Below are positions 40,277 to 47,922 of a stretch of 64,000 nt of DNA, piece after piece. Below the pieces are notes generated by a model that had not been told where the DNA came from, did no database searches, and saw only the letters and a program-made list of their open reading frames with translations. The stretch is taken from positions 3,224,139 to 3,288,138 of the forward strand of contig NZ_JAASRM010000001.1 in assembly GCF_011761565.1 (NCBI RefSeq), read 5' to 3'. The stretch comes from Rhizomicrobium palustre (lineage in GTDB: Bacteria > Pseudomonadota > Alphaproteobacteria > Micropepsales > Micropepsaceae). Each line of letters starts with the position of its first letter. Position 1 is the first letter of the stretch. The position numbers and the translations under genes were made by a program.

Positions 40277-41932
40277 TTGGTGGCGAAAATTAACGACGAC
40301 GAGTTGGTGCTTCTCCCGCTGGGTGGCGCGGGCGAGATTGGGATGAACTTCAACGCCTATGGCTATGGCCCTGGCGAGGACAAGCAATGGCTGGTGCTGG
40401 ATTGCGGCGTCTTGTTTGGCCGTGAGGCTGCGACCCCTGGCGTCGATCTCATTGTGCCGGATATCTCTTTCCTTGCCGAACGCCGCCGAGATGTTCTCGC
40501 CATTGTCGCGACCCATGCCCATGAAGATCACATCGGCGCCATCCATCTTTTGTGGCCGATGCTGAAATGCCCGGTCTATGCCACGCCGTTCACGGCGAAG
40601 CTGATCGAAGGCAAGCTGATCGAGGCAGGCATCCGCGAAAAGGTGAAGCTGCACGAGATCCCGCTGCATGGAAAATTCTCCATCGGGCCTTACGATCTGG
40701 AACTCGTCTCCATCACCCATTCTATTCTCGAGCCCAATGCGGTGGCGATCAAAACCCCGCTCGGCACGGTGGTGCATACTGGCGATTGGAAGATCGATCC
40801 CGCGCCGCAGCTTGGCGAAGCGACGGACATCAACCGCTTCAAGGCGCTGGGCGACGAGGGCGTGCTGGCAATGGTCTGTGACTCCACCAACGCGCTGGTG
40901 GAAGGCCATTCCGGTTCTGAAGGCGATGTGAAAAAATCGCTCACCGAACTCATCGGCACGCTGAAGGGCCGTATCGCGGTCACCGCTTTCGCCTCCAATG
41001 TGGCGCGCGTCGATACCATCGCCAAGGCCGCGAAGGCCAATGGCCGCCATATCGTGCTTGTCGGTCGCGCCATGCATAAGATCGTGCAGGCCGCCAAAGA
41101 CAGCGGCTATCTGAAAGACTTCCCGCCCATCCTCGATCCTGAGGATGCGGAGAATTTGCCCGCCTCCAAGGTGCTCTACATCTGCACCGGCAGCCAAGGT
41201 GAAAGCCGCGCCGCGCTTACCCGCATCGCCGCGGGTGAGCATGTGGTCAAGCTCGGGCCGGGCGACAGCGTGATCTTTTCCTCGCGCATCATTCCGGGCA
41301 ACGAGATCGGCATCTTCGATCTGCATAACAAGCTGACGGCGCTGGGTGTCGATGTTCTGTCGGCGGACGATCACTTCGTCCATGTCTCGGGCCATCCCTG
41401 CCGCGGCGAGCTTTCTGAGATGTATGGCTGGGTCAGGCCCAAGATCGCCGTGCCGGTGCATGGCGAGCTGCGCCATATGCATGCCCATGCCGAACTCGCC
41501 AAATCCTTGCAGGTGAGCCAGGCCGTGGTGATCGAGAATGGGCATATGCTCCGCCTTGCGCCGGGCAGGGCATCGGTAATCGATGAAACGCCCGCGGGGC
41601 GCGTGCATCTCGATGGCGAGGTGCTGGTGGCGGAGGGCCTCGGCTTGGCGCGGGCGCGCCGCTCGCTCAGTTTCGCAGGCATGATCGCGATCACGCTGGT
41701 GCTGGACGGCAAGGGCCGCCCGGCAACCGAAGCCTCCATCATCTTCGAAGGCATTCCAGAGCCGGTGCATGAGGCCGTGCGCGAAGCGGTGGAGAAATGC
41801 CTGCATCGCCATAACCCGAAGAAGGACGACGAGGGCAAGCTGAAAGAAGCGGTGCGCCGCGCGGCGCGCTCCACCGCCAATGACGCTTGGGGCAAAAAGC
41901 CGATCACGCGGGTGGATGTGGTGGTGGTGTAG
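40277..41932 (+). CDS. rnj: Ribonuclease J
   Basis: A 551-residue metallo-beta-lactamase/beta-CASP nuclease for RNA processing and decay. The zinc motif THAHEDHIGA is near residue 79, and the beta-CASP region and later HVSGHPCRGEL and VPVHGELRHM motifs are present. A conserved C-terminal domain ends ITRVDVVVV. The start is either TTG at 40277 or GTG at 40280; both have only weak ribosome sites. The position after coaX is the alphaproteobacterial norm, and the methylmalonyl-CoA epimerase gene would normally come next. Confidence 0.93.
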   Translation: MVAKINDDELVLLPLGGAGEIGMNFNAYGYGPGEDKQWLVLDCGVLFGREAATPGVDLIVPDISFLAERRRDVLAIVATHAHEDHIGAIHLLWPMLKCPVYATPFTAKLIEGKLIEAGIREKVKLHEIPLHGKFSIGPYDLELVSITHSILEPNAVAIKTPLGTVVHTGDWKIDPAPQLGEATDINRFKALGDEGVLAMVCDSTNALVEGHSGSEGDVKKSLTELIGTLKGRIAVTAFASNVARVDTIAKAAKANGRHIVLVGRAMHKIVQAAKDSGYLKDFPPILDPEDAENLPASKVLYICTGSQGESRAALTRIAAGEHVVKLGPGDSVIFSSRIIPGNEIGIFDLHNKLTALGVDVLSADDHFVHVSGHPCRGELSEMYGWVRPKIAVPVHGELRHMHAHAELAKSLQVSQAVVIENGHMLRLAPGRASVIDETPAGRVHLDGEVLVAEGLGLARARRSLSFAGMIAITLVLDGKGRPATEASIIFEGIPEPVHEAVREAVEKCLHRHNPKKDDEGKLKEAVRRAARSTANDAWGKKPITRVDVVVV

Positions 41933-42522
41933 CATCTTTCCGGCTGAAGACAGGTCTGCGCGCTCTGCTGCGTTTGCAGCAGAGGGGCGGTGCGGGGCGC
42001 CAGAGGCGGCGTGCAGCACAGTTTATTCGCTTCAAGCATGGTGACTTGAAGCCATCGCGTATATCCGCCTTCCGGCGTCCCGCACCCGGCGTTCTATGAC
42101 GTGACATCGGCCGCGCTATCACCCGAAAGATTTCGCGGTGAAGCGGCTTTCGCAACGGTCCGGGGCCTGACCCGCAATCGTTCCAAAACACCGTTTCAGC
42201 GCAGCCTTCCGACCAGCGACGTCTCGCGCGCATCTGCTCTCTGGAGCGTCTCCATTGGTGAGCAGGCGGGGCGACCGAGCACACCCTTTGCTGTCCCCGG
42301 TTCGTTACTCCGGTTGGGCAAAGCGCCGATCACAGCTCGCAAATCGGACGACCGGTTCGCCCCCTCTTCGAGCTGCAACGGGTGAAGTGTAAGTCCGGTT
42401 TGAAAGAGGGGGATAGATTTTTGGAAGTTTTTTTACGCGCGGGGGATTGGTGAGATGCGCGAAGAGGTTAGTGCGTTTGTGGAATTGGTTGATGTGGGGG
42501 ATAGAGTTCTTTCCAAGCACAT

Positions 42523-42557
42523 CCATTTAACCTCCCCGCAAGGGGGAGGTTAAATGG
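42523..42557. repeat. Perfect 15-bp stem-loop, REP-like
   Basis: CCATTTAACCTCCCC, five bases, then GGGGAGGTTAAATGG: a 15-pair perfect stem. AT-rich ends with a GC-rich core are typical of dispersed intergenic palindromes. There is no T tract, so it is not a classical terminator. Confidence 0.6.
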
Positions 42558-42565
42558 GGATCACA

Positions 42566-42712
42566 TTGTCATCCCTGCCGAAGTGCGCGCTGCGAAGCAG
42601 AGTGCACGCAGGTTGGTAGCGCCAGCGAAATCTGCGCTGGCGTAGAAGCGGGTCCCAGATCGCGCCCGCGTGCCAGATGACGCGATCATCGCGGGCGCGT
42701 CCGGGATGACAA
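42566..42712. repeat. MITE/REP-like palindromic element
   Basis: It is bounded by TTGTCATCCC and its exact inverted copy GGGATGACAA. Inside are two further hairpins: GCGCCAGCG...CGCTGGCG around 42618-42645, and CGCGCCCGCG...CGCGGGCGCG (42661-42699). GGGTCCCAGATC and TCCGGGATGAC recall widespread alphaproteobacterial intergenic repeats. No open frame and no obvious target duplication. Confidence 0.6.
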
Positions 42713-42733
42713 TTTGGTTTTCCCTTCCCTAAG

Positions 42734-43684
42734 TTACTTCTTCGGGCTCAGCATGCCGTGCATGTCCAGCCAGCGGACATATTCCTCGAACCAGCCGGTG
42801 CTGGTGGTTTTTTTCGGATACATGCCGAAGCCATGGCCGCCTTGTTCGAAGAGGTGGAATTCCACCGGCTTCTTCGCCGCGCGCCAGCTATCGATCAAGC
42901 CATAGCCGCCATTGCCGAACAACGGATCGTCGGCCGCGAGGCCTACGAACATCGGCGGCGCATCCGCCGGAACCGCGACCGGTGCCATGGAGCCATAAAT
43001 GATGCCGATGAAGGCAGGCTTGGCGTCTTGGCCCGCCAGCGTCGTTGCCATGGTGAGGCCTGCACCCGCGGAGAAGCCAACCATGCCGATGCGATCAGGA
43101 TCGATATGCCATTCGGCGGCGCGGCTGCGCACCAGCGCGAAAGCGGCGCGCGCATCGGCAATCTGCGGGCCAAGGCTTGCGTTCACATCATCGGCTGAGG
43201 TGGGGTTCGACGGGCGGGGGCCTTTGCCGACGCTGGCGAACATCGCCGCCATGGATTTTCCGAAGTCATCGATGCCCGCCGGGGTTTGGCGGAGCCGGTA
43301 TTTGAGCACAAAAGCCGTGACGCCTTTGGCGGCCAGCGCCTTGGCGACATCCCAGCCTTCATTCTGCATGGAGAGCGTCATGAACCCGCCGCCGGGGGCG
43401 ACGATGACGGCTGCGCCGCTCGCCTTGCCCGCATCGGGCAGGAAGGGCGTCAGCGTGGCGACGGTGACGTTGCGGGCGAAGACGCTGCCATATTGGCTGT
43501 GCCAGGATTCCTGCACCGTTGCGCCCGGCAATGGCCCGGTGTTGAGCGTGATGGCGTTCGGCTGCGCCGGTACCGCGATCGGCTCCATCTTGTCGCTCTG
43601 GGCCAGAGACGGCACCGCAAGGACGCATGCAAAGGCTAGAGTTGCCGCGGCCATGCGCAGCGTATTCGAAATTATGTGTGTCAT
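42734..43684 (-). CDS. Exported alpha/beta-hydrolase (esterase)
   Basis: A 316-residue secreted esterase/lipase-like enzyme of the acetyl-xylan-esterase or BD-FAE type. The signal peptide covers residues 1-28 (MAAATLAFACVLAVPSLAQ). The oxyanion region is VIVAPGGGFMTLS, the nucleophile elbow GFSAGAG near residue 200, an acid in GLAADDPLFG, and the histidine in EQGGHGFGMY. All members of the triad appear present. It is transcribed alone, divergent from the epimerase gene. The true substrate (acetylated sugars, short acyl esters) is unknown. Confidence 0.83.
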   Translation of the reverse strand: MTHIISNTLRMAAATLAFACVLAVPSLAQSDKMEPIAVPAQPNAITLNTGPLPGATVQESWHSQYGSVFARNVTVATLTPFLPDAGKASGAAVIVAPGGGFMTLSMQNEGWDVAKALAAKGVTAFVLKYRLRQTPAGIDDFGKSMAAMFASVGKGPRPSNPTSADDVNASLGPQIADARAAFALVRSRAAEWHIDPDRIGMVGFSAGAGLTMATTLAGQDAKPAFIGIIYGSMAPVAVPADAPPMFVGLAADDPLFGNGGYGLIDSWRAAKKPVEFHLFEQGGHGFGMYPKKTTSTGWFEEYVRWLDMHGMLSPKK

Positions 43685-43835
43685 GATGCTCCCCGTTTTT
43701 GCGCTCGTATGTTTGGCGCATCAAATACTCCTACAATATCAAGATGGGCATCACAACCGAAGCGCGCTATGCTCCCGTATTCGTGAGAGGCGCGTCATGA
43801 GGTAAGGGATGGGGGCAATGGATGGGAGCAAGCTT

Positions 43836-44234
43836 ATGATCGGCCGTCTCAATCACGTCGCCATCGCCACCAGCGATCTTGCCAAAGCGGCGGCGGTCTA
43901 TCGCGATCAATTGGGGGCGGAGGTCTCGGCGCCGGTCGATCTGCCGGAGCATGGCGTGACGGTGGTATTCGTCGCGCTGCCCAATACCAAGATCGAGCTT
44001 TTGCAGCCCTTGGGGGAGCATTCACCCATCGCGGCGTTTCTCGAAAAGAATCCGTCCGGCGGGATGCATCATCTCTGCTATGAGGTGGAAGATGTTGAAG
44101 CCGCCGCCGCGTATCTGAAAAGCCAAGGCGCGCGCGTGCTGGGTGAGATCAAGATCGGCGCGCATGGAAAGCCGGTGCTGTTCCTGCATCCCAAAGATTT
44201 CGGCGGTGTGCTGATCGAGTTGGAACAGGCCTGA
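43836..44234 (+). CDS. mce: Methylmalonyl-CoA epimerase
   Basis: A 132-residue VOC-fold enzyme that interconverts the two methylmalonyl-CoA epimers in propionate metabolism. Metal ligands are seen in RLNHVAIATSDL (His), GGMHHLCYEVED (His) and VLIELEQA (Glu). The ATG at 43836 has GGGAG seven bases upstream; in-frame starts at 43809 and 43818 are less convincing. This gene normally follows rnj in alphaproteobacteria, so here it marks a displaced piece of the core order. Confidence 0.9.
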   Translation: MIGRLNHVAIATSDLAKAAAVYRDQLGAEVSAPVDLPEHGVTVVFVALPNTKIELLQPLGEHSPIAAFLEKNPSGGMHHLCYEVEDVEAAAAYLKSQGARVLGEIKIGAHGKPVLFLHPKDFGGVLIELEQA

Positions 44235-44258
44235 ACGGCGCCCGGGGAAGGGCGCCGT
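44235..44258. terminator. Stem-loop between convergent genes
   Basis: ACGGCGCCC, loop GGGGAA, GGGCGCCGT: a nine-pair stem directly after the epimerase stop, followed by the small palindrome CCGTATACGG. There is no T tract, so any terminator function for the convergent genes is inferred from position. Confidence 0.45.
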
Positions 44259-44270
44259 CCGTATACGGAT

Positions 44271-44672
44271 TTATTGCGCCAGCCATTCCACCGAGACCAG
44301 GGCCTTGGAAACGACCGTGGGATGCGGCGTGTCGTTATAGACCATGAAGCTGCCCGTGCCCTTACTGGCCCAGATGCCATCCAGCGCGATGACGAGCTGG
44401 GAGATATAGGTCGCGCCGAGGCGTGGCGGGATCGCATGACCCTGCAGCGAGAAGATCTGCTGTGTGCTGCCGAGGCCGGTGGCATGCACGACGCCGGTGA
44501 AGGCAGTGGGCGCATGCGGCGGGGGATTGATGGCCTGGTTCAGCTCGCCGGTGCCATTCACGATGCTGGTGCCCGCGGGGACCGTCAGCACGGCCTTGAC
44601 CGTTGGCGCGCCATCGGCGCCTGTCGTGATCGTGAAAATACCGGTTTGGTTCAACGGATGTGGATTGGACAT
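44271..44672 (-). CDS. DUF1842-like protein of unknown function
   Basis: A 133-residue protein without signal peptide: GIFTITTGADGAPTVKAVLT, then a beta-rich body with TAFTGVVHATGLGSTQQIFS and a C-terminal VSKALVSVEWLAQ. It resembles the DUF1842 family as I remember it, but I cannot confirm that by search. CTGGAGGG lies before the ATG, and the upstream 90 bases are AT-rich with a TATACT that could be a -10. It is transcribed alone. Confidence 0.6.
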   Translation of the reverse strand: MSNPHPLNQTGIFTITTGADGAPTVKAVLTVPAGTSIVNGTGELNQAINPPPHAPTAFTGVVHATGLGSTQQIFSLQGHAIPPRLGATYISQLVIALDGIWASKGTGSFMVYNDTPHPTVVSKALVSVEWLAQ

Positions 44673-44783
44673 GAAGCCCTCCAGATGTTGTGAAGGGCTC
44701 AGTATACAACCAAAAGAATAAGTTATCTATATTAACTCAACTAATGAGAGTGGTTCTCCCTCGCTTAACATTGGCACCTGCAT

Positions 44784-45938
44784 TCAGCCACCTAAGTTGA
44801 AGGCGATCTTGGCCGCGAATGCCGCTGCGATAATCGCCACCGCCCAATTGAGGTCGCGCCAGCGCCCCGCCACCAGCTTCAGCACCACAAAGGCGATGAA
44901 GCCGATGCCGATGCCGGTGGCGATGGAATAGGTGAGGGGAATGGCGAGCGCGGTGAGAAGCGCAGGCGCGGCTTCAGTTAGATCGTCCCAGTGAATTTCC
45001 TTGAGGCCTTTGACCATCAGCGCGGCGACAAAGATCAGCGCCGGCGCCGTAGCAAAACCGGGCACAGCAAGTGCGAGCGGGCTGAAGAACAGCGCGAGCA
45101 GGAAGAGAAGGCCGACGACGACCGCCGTCAGCCCCGTGCGTCCGCCCGCCTGAATGCCCGCCGCGCTTTCGATGTAGGCGGTAAGCGGCGAGGTGCCGAG
45201 CACGGCGCCGATCATGCTGCCAAACGCGTCGGTGGTGAGCGCGCGCCTGAGGTTCGGAATGCGCCCTTTTTCGTCCAGCATATTGGCTTGATAGGCGACG
45301 GCGGTCAGCGTGCCGGAAGCATCGAGCATTTCGACCAGGAGGAAGATCAGCACCGCGCCGATCACCCGGCGATGGGCGAGGGCGACGATCACGACCAACC
45401 CCGCGCCCGCCAGAAGCACTTCAGGGGAATTGAGCTCGCCCGCCATCATCGGCACGCCGTTATGGCCGCTGACCACGAAGCCGGCGTTGTAAAGACCGAT
45501 AAAGGCGAGGAAGAATCCGATACCCGCTGCGATGGAAAGCTTCAGGCTGCGAGGAATCGCGTTGATCAGCCACTCGCGGGCAGGCGTGATCGAGATAGCC
45601 ACGAATAAGATGCCGCTAAGGAAGACGCAGCCGAAGCCCAACCGCCAATCCATGTTCAGGCCAGGCACCACGCTGTACGCAAAATAGGCATTCAGCCCCA
45701 TGCCCGGCGCCAGCGCTACGGGAAGTTTGGCGTAAAGCCCCATCATCAAGGTCGTCAGCGCCGCCGCAAGGCAGGTCGCCACGAAGACCGATTCATAGGG
45801 AAGCGAGCCCAACGAATGCAGCGTGGTGGGATTTAAGACCACGATATAGGCCATGGTCAGGAAGGTGGTGAGACCAGCTATCACCTCGCGACGCAAGGTT
45901 GTTCCGTGGGCGGAGAGTTGGAAAAAACGCTCGAACAT
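44784..45938 (-). CDS. NCS2/AzgA-type purine permease, internally shortened
   Basis: A 384-residue nucleobase permease. The family opening ERFFQLSAHGTTLRREVIAG and the motifs LAPGMGLNAYFAYSVV, GTSPLTAYIESAAGIQAGGR and TGLTAVVVGLLFLLALFFSP are strongly conserved. AzgA-type proteins are usually about 430-450 residues. Here AHRRVIGAVLI runs straight into FLLVEMLDASGTL near residue 198. That skips about 50 residues that normally hold the end of one helix, a loop and the next helix start. The frame is intact, so the protein may be made, but purine transport should not be assumed. Confidence 0.85.
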   Translation of the reverse strand: MFERFFQLSAHGTTLRREVIAGLTTFLTMAYIVVLNPTTLHSLGSLPYESVFVATCLAAALTTLMMGLYAKLPVALAPGMGLNAYFAYSVVPGLNMDWRLGFGCVFLSGILFVAISITPAREWLINAIPRSLKLSIAAGIGFFLAFIGLYNAGFVVSGHNGVPMMAGELNSPEVLLAGAGLVVIVALAHRRVIGAVLIFLLVEMLDASGTLTAVAYQANMLDEKGRIPNLRRALTTDAFGSMIGAVLGTSPLTAYIESAAGIQAGGRTGLTAVVVGLLFLLALFFSPLALAVPGFATAPALIFVAALMVKGLKEIHWDDLTEAAPALLTALAIPLTYSIATGIGIGFIAFVVLKLVAGRWRDLNWAVAIIAAAFAAKIAFNLGG

Positions 45939-46298
45939 AGGCCCCCCAATGCATGAGAGGCCAAGCTAAAGCGATGCGGCATGGGCTACAATGCGAAAGG
46001 CCGGGCGTTGGCCCGGCCTTTCTTCCGCAGGGTCCCCCCCGACGGATACCTCTCCCCGAACTTGGCCGTTCACGAGCTTAGGCGCTGGCCTTTTTTTCTT
46101 CGGTTTATGTGGGCCATCTTGTAGTCGCATTTCATGCAATTGTCACGATGGATTGCGTAAGGAGTGACCCCTATTTGCCTGAAAAATTCGCGGCGCTCTG
46201 TCTCGTGACAGCGCTGCCATTTATAGCGATTATAAGGTAACCGGTGACATAATCCCGCCAAGCTTGACACTGCTCCCTCCAAACCGGAGCTTTGGCCT
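45939..46298. other. Intergenic region of 360 bases
   Basis: It holds a strong hairpin (45996-46021: AAAGGCCGGGC, loop GTTG, GCCCGGCCTTT, then CTTCC) and a shorter one around 46190-46213 (CTGTC-ACGA-GACAG). The lower-GC stretch 46075-46240 can be read on the minus strand as a short CxxC-containing peptide, but it uses codons rare in the neighbours and has no clear start. I do not call a gene here. Confidence 0.55.
45996..46021. terminator. Strong GC hairpin, possible terminator
   Basis: An 11-pair perfect stem AAAGGCCGGGC / GCCCGGCCTTT with a GTTG loop and CTTCC following on the plus strand. It lies upstream of the permease gene, so it would end a transcript from the right on the minus strand or a small plus-strand RNA. 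Confidence 0.45.
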
Positions 46299-47906
46299 AT
46301 GCGCGGGTGGGTGGGGTTGCTGTTCGGGGCGTGTTTGATTCTTTCGGCGGGCCATGCCGAGGGCATCTGGCGCATTACCAAGGATCACTGGTCGGAGGCG
46401 GATGAGGCGGGCTTCTCCCGCTTCGTTCAGGCGATCGGGGAAAGCAACTGTTCCTCCTCGCAAAGCTGCTTGCGCGACCCCGCCAATCCTTTTCGGGACA
46501 GCGATAAGCACTTCCTCGATATCGACACCGATTGCGCCAAATGGGCGTATCTCTTGCGCGGCTACTACGCCTGGAAAAACGGTTTGCCGTTTTCTTTTGT
46601 CGATGGGGTGACGGGGGCGGGGGATGAGAAACATTCCTCCGCCGGTAATCGCCCTACGAGCCGCCGCGCCTTCGTCGATCATGGTGAGGGTATCGGCGGG
46701 GCCTCCGCTGTGCGGGAGCTGATTTCGTCGGTCTTCTCGGCGAATTTTCGCACCGATGCAGCGCGCGGTGACGGTGTGCTTGCCGATTTCTATGCGCCGC
46801 GCATCGCGCCCGGGGTGATCCGCCCCGGTACGGTGATCTACGACACCAATGCGCATGTCGGCATTGTCTATAAGGTCGATCCCGATGGCCGCATCTATTA
46901 CATGGACGCGCATCCCGATTTCACCATCACCCGCAGCGTCTATGGCGCGCAGTTCGGCCAGAGCCCCGCCAAGCTTGGCGGCGGCCTGAAGAACTGGCGC
47001 CCTTTGAAGCTGGTGGGTGCGCAGGACGATGGCAAAGGCCATCTCATTGGCGGGCGCATCGTGGCGGCGAAGAATGGCGAGATCGCCGATTTCTCGCTTG
47101 AGCAATATAGCGGCACCGAGCCCCACAGCAAAAAGCCGCGCTTTATTTGGGATGGCGAGGAGATGGGCTTCTACGCCTATGTCCGCACCGCCATGTCGGG
47201 CGGCAAGACGCCGTTCAATCCCTTGCACGAATTGCGCGTCACGCTGCGCGGGCTTTGCAGCGATCTGAAAGACCGCGCCGCGACGGTCGATCTTGCCATC
47301 AGTCAGAGGGTGCAAGAGGCGCCGCATCCCGCGCGGCTGCCTTCCAATATTTTCGATTCCGGCGATGCGGCGTGGGAGCAATACGCGACGCCCGCGCGCG
47401 ATGCGCGGTTGCGCGCGGGTTTTGCCGATTTCTATTCCCAGATGGCGGCGATGATCGATCTGTGGGTGAAGCGCGATCCCAGGCTCATCTATGACGGGCT
47501 CGATCTGAAGACCGATATGCTTGCCGCCTATGATCGCGAGGCGAAAACCTGCGATCTCACCTATCTTAATTCCGCGAAACAGCCGGTGGCGCTGAGCCTT
47601 TTGGATATGCCCGCGCGGCTCTATGATATCAGCTACGACCCTTACGATTGCATTGAGCTGCGCTGGGGTGCGCGCGGTGAGGAACGCAAAACCTGCTCCA
47701 ATGGCGAGCGTAAAAACCGCTGGTATGAAGCACAAGCGCGCTTGCGGCACATGAAGGAGCGCGCGACCAATACGGCCTATAGTTTGGACGATCTCGAATC
47801 CCGCCCGCCGCGCGATAGCGCCCCGCCGCCGGTAGACGTCCGCGCCCTGATCACCGCCATGCCTGCGCGCATACCGCTCGCCCCGATGCAGCCGGTGGGA
47901 CGTTAG
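46299..47906 (+). CDS. Exported protein with possible papain-like (C-H-D) core
   Basis: A 535-residue secreted protein of no family I recognise. The signal peptide spans residues 1-20 (LLFGACLILSAGHA). A cysteine in an amphipathic helix (Cys79 in DTDCAKWAYLLRGYYAWKNG) is followed by RPGTVIYDTNAHVGIVYKV (His186) and GRIYYMDAHPD (Asp203). That order and spacing suit an NlpC/P60- or CHAP-like papain fold, which is my inference. The C-terminal half has CDLTYLN, DCIELRWG and KTCSNGE, possibly disulfide-bonded, and a proline-rich tail (SAPPPVDVRALITAMP). GGAG lies nine bases before the ATG. Part of its 3' end is repeated at 50268-50351. Confidence 0.75.
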   Translation: MRGWVGLLFGACLILSAGHAEGIWRITKDHWSEADEAGFSRFVQAIGESNCSSSQSCLRDPANPFRDSDKHFLDIDTDCAKWAYLLRGYYAWKNGLPFSFVDGVTGAGDEKHSSAGNRPTSRRAFVDHGEGIGGASAVRELISSVFSANFRTDAARGDGVLADFYAPRIAPGVIRPGTVIYDTNAHVGIVYKVDPDGRIYYMDAHPDFTITRSVYGAQFGQSPAKLGGGLKNWRPLKLVGAQDDGKGHLIGGRIVAAKNGEIADFSLEQYSGTEPHSKKPRFIWDGEEMGFYAYVRTAMSGGKTPFNPLHELRVTLRGLCSDLKDRAATVDLAISQRVQEAPHPARLPSNIFDSGDAAWEQYATPARDARLRAGFADFYSQMAAMIDLWVKRDPRLIYDGLDLKTDMLAAYDREAKTCDLTYLNSAKQPVALSLLDMPARLYDISYDPYDCIELRWGARGEERKTCSNGERKNRWYEAQARLRHMKERATNTAYSLDDLESRPPRDSAPPPVDVRALITAMPARIPLAPMQPVGR

Positions 47907-47922
47907 TTTGGGGCGTACAGGC

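Larger units (their letters stand above)
41933..42733. other. Intergenic region of about 800 bases with several palindromes
   Basis: No supported gene. A hairpin CTCTGCTGC-GTTT-GCAGCAGAG (41963-41984) lies just after the RNase J stop and GCTTCAAG...CTTGAAGC lies at 42029-42052. Two longer palindromic repeats are listed separately (42523-42557 and 42566-42712). Short frames on both strands have arginine- and proline-rich, non-protein-like composition. This is where the conserved rnj-to-epimerase order is first broken. Confidence 0.6.

Noticed and set aside
38717-42019. An 1,100-codon open frame on the minus strand across birA, coaX and RNase J
   Set aside because: It lies antisense to three clearly identified genes, has an arginine/histidine/glycine-rich composition and no domain. 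Such frames are a by-product of high-GC codon use.
41904-42284. Open frames of 126 codons (minus) and 94 codons (plus, 42101-42385) after RNase J
   Set aside because: Composition is unlike protein (Arg- and Pro-rich), no ribosome site, and the region is full of palindromes.
46070-46240. A possible small CxxC-containing protein on the minus strand
   Set aside because: It uses AGA, AGG, ATA and CTA codons uncommon in the surrounding genes, has no clear start or ribosome site, and matches nothing known.
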